A stretch of DNA of 64,000 bases from assembly GCA_028564705.1 (NCBI GenBank), contig JAPXFQ010001948.1, positions 248,001 through 312,000 of the forward strand, in the 5' to 3' direction. This DNA is from Apricaphanius iberus. Its lineage: Eukaryota; Chordata; Actinopteri; Cyprinodontiformes; Aphaniidae. The stretch's first letter is position 1. Every line of letters starts with the position of its first letter. Below are positions 12,480-64,000 of this stretch, piece after piece. Below the pieces are notes generated by a model that saw only the letters and a list, made by a program, of their open reading frames with translations, was not told the origin of the DNA and did not search any database. A program made the position numbers and the translations under genes.

Positions 12480-13561
12480 TAGGGTTGCACGATTATGACC
12501 AAAATAATAATCATGATTATTTTCACCAATATTGTAATCACAATTATTAATCACGATCATTCATCCAGTCCTGTAAAATATCTTTTTTTTTTTTGCACCA
12601 ATTATAAACGTACAATGTTGCAACATTTTTTTGTGAAAAATAAAACTTTAGATTAGAATAGATGATAAATAATGCAAAAAAAACCAAACTCCAATACTTA
12701 TATATTTAAAAGTACAAGCTAAATATGTTATTGCAGAGTGCAATCTCAAAGTGCAATTTAACGGAAACAATTACAGCTTCTACAGAAAAGGCCTTTGACA
12801 TTCCCTGCATCTAAATCCTTAGTATTTACTAAATGCTACGTAGCAACTATTACTCGCCCGTTAATGTAGTAAATACTGCATAGCAAACGATCGTGTAATA
12901 GCCATGATATCAGACGTACTGCTCCACCACTTTGCGTGTCCTTTGACCCGTATTGACTGTTCTGTTGACCCAGATGTTTACGTTACGTTCGCCTGTGGTC
13001 TCGCCTCCTCTAGCCGTTATTTTGTCTGGTGTGGCTTAACAACTTAAATATTTAATCAGTCAAAAAACAATTACAGTAATCAGTAACATTGTTTCACGTA
13101 CATTTATCCGCCGAAACTGCGGCGGTGTCAGTGGTTGACAGTTCGTCTGTAGCCATTTTTAGCTAGGTCCTTCTTCTATGAGCGTAGCATCCACCGGCTG
13201 CTTACTGTGGCGGTAGTACACGTTCGGGAACTTTCTCCTTACTAGTCAGATCCGTAATGGAGATTTGGATCTACTACATTGCTCCAATACTCCTTTTCAC
13301 CTGCTACGTAGCAAGCGTAGTGCAGCCATTATGAGTGCTGAGTGGCGTGTGCGCGGTTTTTATTTTTAGGCAGCTAAATGAAGCTTTAGCCATGCGTTTG
13401 CCCCCTGGTGGCTCGTAAACTATTGATTGAGTCGGTGTTTGATAAAGAAGAAAGCAGAAGAGCTCGCATTTTGAATGTAAATATCGTTGACGATCAGGTT
13501 AATTTATTTGTGGCCACCAAAATCGTGATCACGATCAAATCCGATTAATTGTGCAGCCCTA
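12480..13561. mobile_element. Non-autonomous hAT-like transposon in taok2 intron 1
   Basis: The ends are inverted (TAGGGTTGCACGATTA on the left; the right end reverse-complements to TAGGGCTGCACAATTA). The flanking octamers ATATAGAC (12472-12479) and ATATGCAC (13562-13569) match at 6 of 8 bases, as expected of an old 8-bp hAT target duplication. No transposase frame was seen. Confidence 0.7.
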
Positions 13562-13699
13562 ATATGCACATTTGGATTTATTTTTGATTAAAGTCTGCCA
13601 AAAAACCTACCAAACCATTGTTTGTGTGTGTATTGTTACACCCATACTAGAAAAGAATCATGGCAGACAGGATTTTTTTAACCCACGTTTGTGAAAATT

Positions 13700-14112
13700 A
13701 GGAATGGAAGACAATATCGATACGCTAATATATCTTTATTTAATGTCATGATATTGTATTGATATTAAAAAACAAAGTATCGATTTATTTATTTTGTTTT
13801 AAGAATTTTAATGGAACCATTAACGATTACTGTATTTTCTGTAATAAAATTAAAAATATGGCAGATAGTTGGTGGCAGTTTTTACCTTCTCCATTCCAGT
13901 GAATCAACAAGATCCAGTAATAAAACTAGATGTGTTATGGATGAAACAGTTGGAGTGTTGAGAATGCTAGGAGAGTTTTTCTACGGTTAAATTCGGGTTT
14001 TGAAAATCACAATATATAGTCTTCCTCATTGTATCGCAATGTATTGTATTGTCCCCTTTGTATCGTGATACATATCGTATCGCCAAATTCTTGACAATAC
14101 ACATCCATAGTC
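13700..14112 (+). repeat. hAT-like MITE, family copy 1
   Basis: The core block with TAGTTGGTGGCAGTTTTTAC, followed by CTTCTCCATTCCAGTGAATC, recurs diverged near 28205 (same orientation) and near 37330-37560 (opposite). The ends carry ATCGATA/TATCGTATCG-type sequence usual in teleost hAT-derived repeats. Confidence 0.5.
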
Positions 14113-15401
14113 AAAATTAAAGTAAAAGTCAACCTCCACTCAGGGTTGTGGATATGTGGCGAGGACGTCTATATGAGGTGTAAATAATAAAGTGCTGTGA
14201 AAGTCAGTTCAGCCATGATCCCACTAAAAATATTAATCATCAATATGAAAGCAAAATCATCACTTTTCCAGAGAGTCTAAGCAGTATGGACAAAAAATAT
14301 AGTCTCAGATTTTATTCTTTTTAATTCGATTTACAATTTTTTTTTTTTACGGATTCATCTACAATGAGCTGTTTTTTTAGCTAACATTTGTTGGTCACTG
14401 TGGTTTTGTTCGTCTCAGAGAGACCGGCATTTTTTCATATATGGCTGGGATGCCTCTGTTTCAGGTGTTGAAATAGGTTTGTGGTGCTGCTGCATTTGAC
14501 TGATCGGGTTTATGCCAAATAAACGGCATAAGCTCTCTTGCTCCACGTCTGTGGAAACCCAAACCAATGTGCCATTACACAAAAACATGTATTCCTTTTT
14601 TTAAATACCCAGCTACAAAAAAATTAAAATAAATTTTAATTTTTTTCCCCCCCAGGCCTACTTTAAAGTTTGAGAAAAAGGATTTTGTGATAACGATTGT
14701 GATTCAGTATTTTGCACACCTCTAATTCCCGCTTAATTTCTACTTCCATAAAATTTTACATTTAAGATTAACATTCATATGCATTACTAAAACTTTAGCC
14801 TTCGTCCATTCATATGACCTGTCTGACTCTAAAGAAAAGTTTTTTTCAAAGCACAAAATGTGATCTAAAGTTGGAGACTGACTGGCACTAAGTGCTGTTA
14901 TCAAGCTTTCTGTATCACCATGCATCATGATTAGTTAACAACTAAATGTAGATTCAAATTATACCAGAAACGGAAGCTTTAAAATGTGATGTCTGAGCTC
15001 TACAGTAAAACCTTTCATGGTTTATTATACCTTATCACGGCATTCTGTAACTTATAATCTGTAAAATGATTATATCAGTGGTAATTTAAATGTTTTACTT
15101 ACCTGTGGTGAAAGCCACCGCTTTAACCTTTGATCACCTTTCCAGACATTATTTTCTTTCGGTTCAGGGAAATCCTGTGGCCTAACTGCCCTTCACTGTA
15201 GGCAAATCATCAAGTTTTAACGGGTGTAACGCTCGTTATAGATATGCTCAACCTGTTTTTTCCCCACTGGAATAGAGTAAGGAAAGCCTTGGCAGCCCTA
15301 ACCGTTAGTTGTCCGTTAAAATTGTTAATTTCTCAGCCTTTGCAGAAACCAAAGCTGCCCAGGCAAGGAAACGCTCATGCCCACATTATGTCACCTTATA
15401 G
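14113..15401. other. taok2 intron 1, nothing recognised
   Basis: AT-rich intronic sequence without recognisable exons or well-defined repeats. Confidence 0.4.
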
Positions 15402-15645
15402 TAGAGGTGGGCGATATGGCAAAAATAGAATAGCACGATTATTAAATTATATTATCACGATTTTGATTCTATCACGATTGTTTTTATGCCGACCAAAAAA
15501 AAAAACGTAAATCACACATTAAAGAAAAGCAACCTTAAATAAATAAATAAATTCCAATTAGGGATAATCAGCACAGGGCTAAAATACTTATATGGTTATC
15601 TCACTCCAGAAATGATAGAAATGCACTGAAAGTTCTGAATGAAAC

Positions 15646-15678
<33 letters not shown>

Positions 15679-16800
15679 TTTATATTTTTCAAATAACCTA
15701 TTTGAAAAATACATCAAAATCATAAAATATTTGAATGTATTATAAACATTTTTTATCTTGACTTGTCTACTAAAACAGAAAGCAAACATGAACTTACTTT
15801 AGTTTAAAATACGATATTGAGCAAATAGAATAAAATGTAAAATCTAAGACTAACATGCAGCTGCAAATATAGTGCAAGAATCTATAGTACGCCAATCAAT
15901 AACGCATGAGTAAATGCAGGTTTAACTGGTTGAAATGTTTTTTGCAGAATATTGATATTATGAACAGGCACACATAAAGCGGCCTAATACAAACATAAGT
16001 GATAACAATGTAGTGTAAAAGCACAACGGTATACAAAGTGCTGCTGCTACATAAGATAATGAAGGTAAGACTGTAGTGTAAGCAGTTCTAATTATTCTTC
16101 CATCCATCCAAACATATTCTTAATATTCCCTGCAACTCTCTGTGCATTCAGCGTGCATGCGTGTTATGGCGGTGTTTAAAAAAAAACAAAAGTAAACTGG
16201 ATAACTCGTAGTGCGGATAGTTTGCCGTCTGTGTCGTAGGGACTGAGTTTTATAATAGTTTTTTTGTAGTGTCGGCTTAATTAAGAAGACCTAAGAAGAA
16301 GAAGCACTAGCCACTGCTGCTGTCGTCAGGCTTTATATATTTAGCTGCCAGCTGGTTCTCTCTGTGTTGTTGCGATGTTTTCAAGTGATTAAACACGTTT
16401 TGCGATCACTTCCCTTGACGCTCTCCGTGCAAACTTCGAAAATGATGTTTGTTTTCTCTTTGTCGTCTGGTAAACCAAACCAGTTCCATACAATGGATGA
16501 GGAATTTCCCTTCGGAACAAAACCCTCAGTTACGCTCTCAGGCGCGGCAACGCCATGCACGCGGAGGGGAAGGGAGGAAATTCGCTTAGAGCAGGGGGAG
16601 AGTGGAGGCTTTTCTTGTTTCACAGAGGGAGAAATACAGCAGCAGAACTGTGAATCGGGATAAAACGATCTCTTAAAAAATGAAGGATCGCCAGACGTGT
16701 AGATCGCGTCACGGTCTTAAATCGTCATATTGCACTCCCATACGTTATTGCCCCATACTTCAACGATTTAATGGCATTTTATGCGATAGGGCAACACAAG
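15402..16800. repeat. Probable non-autonomous DNA transposon, approximate edges
   Basis: Starts with GTGGGCGATATGGCAAAA and closes with a loosely inverted end around GGCATTTTATGCGATAGGGC. Such GGGCGATATGGC ends are common in teleost hAT-derived repeats. The inside holds an (AT)n tract at 15645-15679 and a GC-richer piece at 16330-16700 with no recognised coding sequence. The two ends match only loosely. Confidence 0.4.
15645..15679. repeat. (AT)n microsatellite
   Basis: About 35 bp of alternating A and T with one G interruption. Confidence 0.85.
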
Positions 16801-16978
16801 TTTGCAAATAGTTGGTAATAAAAATAAAAGAAAGTGTTATTCGTTTCTGTTCTGTTAACTTAGGTACCCCTAAATAAAATCCAGAAAATAGATTTTTCAT
16901 TGGCAAAATGAGCCTCATATAGCAGATTCATAGGTATGTTTATTGGCAAGAATCTGGCGATATGACATGTATCACGAT

Positions 16979-17249
16979 TAGGGGTGTCCAATTTAGGATT
17001 CTCCAAAAAAAAGCATTTTGTACAGGAAATGTTCTTTAAATTCTGTACCTTTTTTTATTTTTTATTTGAAGTTCTGCTACAGTGTATGCGGAAAGTGAGA
17101 ATGCTCAAAAACTGTGATTTTGACATATATAAACAGAATAAATTTTTTTTTACAACAGATATTCCAGATTATATTGCAACATATATTTGATCCCTTATCG
17201 TTCAGCACGAGTATCGAATAAAAAAATTCATATTGATGGATCCCCTTAA
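16979..17249. repeat. Small MITE-like repeat just upstream of the first coding exon
   Basis: The ends TTAGGGGTGTCCAAT and GATGGATCCCCTTAA are roughly inverted, and the edges read TTAG/TTAA, so a decayed TTAA element is possible. Edges are approximate. Confidence 0.35.
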
Positions 17250-17548
17250 GCACTGTGGATATGTCTGACGTCTTCTGTGCTTCTAATTTGGTAGAAATGT
17301 TTTAGTTTGTTGTTTTTGGTCTGTTTTTCCTGGTTTTGCTCTTTTTTTTCACATGTTCCTTTTCTGTCTCGACTAAAGAGCAGCCTGTGTAATTTCTCGG
17401 AAGATCCTAGAGCGCTGATTATACGAGGCAGACTGGACGGCATATACTTTCTGCACTGCATGTTTTCCAGCAGAAGTGTTTGCCTCCAGCGTCCAAGCAA
17501 ACAGGCGCTCACCCAGCGTGTCTCCTCCGCTCTCGCCAGGCGCTTGCC

Positions 17549-59884
<42,336 letters not shown>

Positions 59885-62570
59885 AGAGAGGCGGAGCATC
59901 CTTCAGGGGTATGGCAGCAAGAAGGATGGGACTAATTTAGGAAGGTAGCTATCACAGGCTGCAGCTCAGTACTCTCAGCTTACCACCTTCTCTGTCTGTT
60001 GGACGGATTTAAACTCCTGGAGCAGTTAAGATGCAGATCCAAATGTGCAAAAAGTCAGAAAGAACAGAAGGAGGGGGCAAACTGGCGTCATTGAGCTGCA
60101 CCCTGCCTCTTTAGTCTCAGGGTGGGTAGAGAGGGTTTCTCCCATTCTCCCTGATATAACAAGGGGAGGAATGTAACCACCTGTATCACCACTGGATCCC
60201 AGTGGAATCAGATGTTTCTGTTCAGTGTTTTTATCTCCGTTACTGTATAAAGAAATTATGTAAGGATGTTTGACCGGGGGAATGTTGGGCCTTATTTCCT
60301 CCTGCGGCTGCAGAGACGAGTATGGCAGCGGCGGCCATGTCTCAGGGTTCCTACGCAGTCTGAAGAACTGTGGACTTTATTTTTTTGGGGAAACTAAGGA
60401 GACATTTTTTCTGGGTCTGGAAAACTGTGGGGGAAAAAACAAGAGTATAGAAAAATGTGTTTATTCGAAAGAATGTGTTGCAAAAAGTTGCATCATTCGT
60501 TATTCCTTCCTTCTTGTTGCCCTCCTAACCTCCACCATTCTTTCCATCTACAGCCATCTATCCATTAATTTCCTTCCTTCCTGGTTTACTTTTGCATAAC
60601 TTAAATAAGTTCATGGTTAACTTATAGTGTTCATATTTGGTTTAGAAGGAACGAGGACTCTTGCAATCTGAGTTTAGTCCTGAAAACTGTGTAGGAACCC
60701 TGCCGTCTTCTTCTATGATGTTCTTTGCTGGAATGGAGAAAGAAAGCGGACATGGGAGGAAACGAGGGAGATCTTTTGTCAACCCTTTGGTGTCCAAATA
60801 ATGCACAGCAAGTCCTGGGGGAAAACAATGAAATTCAAAGATGTGTTACTTTAGTCTGATGAAGTTCAGAAAATGTTTTTTAAACTGCCTGTATTCTTTT
60901 TTTTTTTACCGTAAAAACACAAAAACAAATTGCTTGGAACGTCACCAATGCCTTCAGTGGGTTCTTAAAGGGATGTTGTGCCATCCAGTTTAAAAAAATA
61001 ATACTAATATTAATTTATTTCATGTATGAACAAAAAAGAGAAACACTGAATGTTTGTAAAGTAAGGAGACTCTTCCAAAATCTCAGTGTGGACGAGAAGA
61101 GATGTTTGGAACGTGTATAAATAACTTAAACAAATTATTCTGACATCTATGACAAACTGAATATCTCAACAACATAAGTGTCACCACAGCGCATGAGATA
61201 ATGTACAATAAAATAGCAGAAAAAAAAAAAGCAAACACACTGAAAGTACTGTATCCGTCCGAGTTTACTGGTATTTAGGATCACTTGTCCCACCTTTTCT
61301 TTTTATATCTCTTAACTGTACATATTTATGGGAATATTAAAAACAGAAATGGTTTGGTTTTTATAGATGAGCAAAGACAATGATAGTAATTTTTTTATAT
61401 AATCCAAAGCGCATCGAACTCCAGCTGCATTTTCTATAGGTGTTGATATTACCATAACTAATCCTGGTGTGATTGTCATAGTGATCATGTTCCCGTTTTG
61501 TTTTATTTTTTTCTAGCGAGAAGCAAAGGGCCCACTATTACTGTATAAAATGGAATTATACCAACAATAGCTGATGAATCTGTTGCATTGTCAGGTGTGG
61601 TGTGTCTTCGACAATATCAATGACTATTAATAAGGGGATGGTTAATTATTGTTAATGATTTATGTACTTGTGTCGAGCGGTAAAGTCTAGTTATAATGCC
61701 AAAAAAACAAACAAAAAAAACTTGATAATGACTGTATTTAAGATTAAAAGACACTCCCCAACTGCTCGCCTGACCTCTGACCCTCTTCCTCTGGACTCTC
61801 TTTGGAGAAAAACGATATCTAAAAAAAATAAGCCACTGGAATGTACACACTGGTTTAATTTTTGGTTTTATTTCTTTGTTTTCGCGAGGACAAAACTGCC
61901 GAAGGACGCAGCATGCAGGCAGTGGACAAAGAGACGGAGGGATGACGGACGGGCCCCGACTGAGCTGCTGTGGCTCCCCCCAACAGCAGCAGTGACCGTA
62001 GCAGCCCGTCCAAAACAATCAGTGTTCACGCAAAAGAATTTTGTTTACCGTTTTTTTAAAGCTATGTGGACATGATGGGTTTTTTGTTTTGTTTATTTGA
62101 AAAAAATATGGAAGATAATCACCCTACAGTTTGTATGACTCAGAAACACCAGCTCAAGAACCCCCTTGTATAACTTTAATATGCTCAGTTGGAATCTCAG
62201 TGCATGCGTAAACTCCTTGTATAAACTAAGACTTGACGGGCTTTGAGACTGCATTCGTGTGTAGATGTGGCTGTGATATTTTTCGGACAGGTCGGCCCCT
62301 CACCTTCGGTAGAAAGACGAGGGTCGCCAACACAAGCTAATCATGTTGAGATTTTTGTGGGGGGGTTGAGTGGGGAAATGGTGAAATGGTTACCTGAACA
62401 TAAGCTTGAGGAGGGAACAGAAGAAGGGTTGATGCGTGTGTTGGAAATTTAAAAAGAGGGGTGATTTAAAAAGTAATTTAAAAAAAAGATAATAAATTGA
62501 TATTAACACATTAACTCGTCTTGGTTTTATGTGCTTCGTTCAGGTCTCATGTTTAGATATGGTAAATAAA
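59885..62570 (+). other. taok2 beta 3' UTR (extent inferred)
   Basis: No other gene follows the stop codon. Candidate AATAAA signals are at 61207-61212, 62491-62496 and 62565-62570; which is used cannot be told. Short frames here (for example 61662-62075) have no recognisable product. Confidence 0.5.
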
Positions 62571-63234
62571 ACTCATTAAGAGCCTCAAGTGTTACATGAC
62601 CTTTAGAAAAACAAACATTTTTAATGATAATATTCTACTAGTGTAAAATGTTTTGTCATTCTTATAGAGGCCTCATTTTATTACTGTTTTAGGCTTTTAA
62701 AAGAAAGAAATGTTGACCGTTGAGGCAAAATTATGTAAAAATGCACATGGTTTCAAACTTAATTAGCAGACTAAACCTCTTAACCCAGCTAGAGTAACAT
62801 TTAACTTAAAATTATTTGTTATTACAGACACCAACAGTTAATCTAAAGTCAATAAGAGTGAGTAGTTAATATTTATTATGTTTATTTGCTTCTTTACATT
62901 GAAACCAAGCTGCTATTGTGCATATTTTTTTCAGGTGGAATTCACATTTCATATTTTCTGTCTTTCAACCCCAATTACTCATTCCCGCTATGATTTTCTG
63001 AAAAAATTCACATTCACAGTATCCCTAAGACTATTATAGACCAGAGTGTAGGTAAACAGCCTTGGGCTTAAGAGGTTAAGTATTGTTACTTTAGTGTCAT
63101 TCTGTCATGGAAATTCAAAGTAAGTTTTGGATGGAAAAAAAAAACCAACAACCCACCTTTGAAAACCTGAATTTGTTATTGAAAAAGAAATAAATTGGTA
63201 TGTTATTATTTTTTTCCAAAGTTCCTGTGGAAGG
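62571..63234. other. Intergenic stretch, nothing recognised
   Basis: AT-rich DNA after the last candidate polyadenylation signal. Confidence 0.4.
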
Positions 63235-63585
63235 TCTAAAGAGCCATTTGCAGCTCCGGACGCACAGGTTGCAGACCCCTGCTGTACTGCTTATCCTCCT
63301 GGGAGTTTATCAGTTTGCCAGTCCATCGCAGGACGACATAAAGACACACAGGACAAACAACAATACACACACACACATCTAAGGACAACTTAAAGAGACC
63401 AGTTGCCCCAACAGTTATGCTTTCGGACTGTGAGAGGAAGCCGGAGTACCCAGAGGGAACTCATACATGACAAAAAGAACGTGCAAAATCTGTAGAGTGA
63501 CCACAGAAGGGCATTAGAACCCAGGACCTTTTTGCTGAAAGAGACCAATGCTATCATCTGCTCCATCGTGCAGCGAAATACTAAA
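63235..63585. repeat. Common teleost interspersed repeat
   Basis: Contains GCCAGTCCATCGCAGGACGA, CTAAGGACAACTTAAAGAGA, GGAAGCCGGAGTACCCAGAG and GAACCCAGGACCTTTTTGCT in the order seen in an abundant teleost repeat. An internal (CA)n lies at 63365-63377. Class is uncertain. Confidence 0.6.
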
Positions 63586-64000
63586 TCAATTTCTCCCAGT
63601 GAATTATAGACTGATTCAGAAAGCTGTGTTTGGCTGCGGTGACAAATAACCGTCTACATTCATTAAGTTGTTGTAAACTGACCCTTTAAAGCGACAGCCT
63701 GATGAACATCTGGATTGATGATACTGATACAGGTATATTAAATAAATACCTATACTAATTTATGAATTAACTGTTTTTGTTTGAGCGATAACCAGGAACA
63801 ATTATTAAGGAGACAATAGACTGTACTTTTAAACACTGTGCATATAGCATATGTTAGGTGTGCAGAAGTTAGCAAGCTGATAATTGCTGGAATTAGAGTC
63901 CACAGGATGATGGTAGGCCTGCATGTAGTCTAACTATATTTTAATTTTACTTTTGCTTCTACTACTAAAGTACTAGGCAAGACAATTTTATTTATTTAGC

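Noticed and set aside
61662..62452. Small frames in the taok2 3' UTR
   Set aside because: No conservation cue or domain, and they lie between the stop codon and candidate polyadenylation signals.

Overview
The window looks like nuclear DNA of a ray-finned fish, probably a percomorph teleost. It is AT-rich, its genes have many small exons with GT-AG introns, and the introns are full of teleost-type repeats (Rex3, L2/Rex1-like and RTE-like LINEs, Tc1 remnants, hAT-like and TTAA-flanked elements, a solo LTR). The lineage call is an inference from gene content and repeats; nothing prokaryotic is present.

Two protein-coding genes can be built exon by exon. On the minus strand, 524-3073, lies a six-exon gene for a 169-residue four-EF-hand protein of the CaBP family, closest to CaBP5 by its start and EF-hand sequence. 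On the plus strand, a single gene, taok2 (TAO kinase 2, a MAP3K of the Ste20 group), runs from a CpG-rich promoter and untranslated first exon (about 9.76-10.37 kb) to 3' UTR near 62.6 kb. Nineteen coding exons give a 1158-residue cytosolic (beta-type) isoform. Reading through the donor at 38917 instead gives a 1226-residue alpha-type isoform whose tail carries a membrane-segment cluster and ends at 40417. The two genes are divergent, separated by about 6.5 kb of AT-rich, repeat-bearing DNA.

The rest is transposon stratigraphy in the taok2 introns. Main items: a nearly intact antisense Rex3 LINE with a perfect 13-bp target duplication (31054-34405); a hAT-like element with a perfect 8-bp duplication nested inside a TTAA-flanked element (46944-47941); a 1.42-kb antisense solo LTR with TG...CA ends and a 4-bp duplication (53317-54738); decayed L2-like and RTE-like LINE pieces (50.3-51.9 kb and 55.9-57.2 kb); a Tc1-like remnant (48.9-49.6 kb); and a diverged minisatellite of roughly 65-bp units in the last intron (57.6-58.3 kb). 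Two copies of one palindromic-ended element lie in opposite orientation in the introns flanking kinase exons 3-7, an arrangement that could favour back-splicing or inversion.

I found no CRISPR, operon, tRNA or rRNA gene, and no sign of a wholly new gene system. The best candidates for new information are the inverted pair around the kinase exons, the solo LTR, the nested transposons, the minisatellite and the fish version of the alpha/beta C-terminal switch. Exon boundaries come from reading splice sites and protein similarity remembered for the families; repeat boundaries are approximate unless a target duplication is given.
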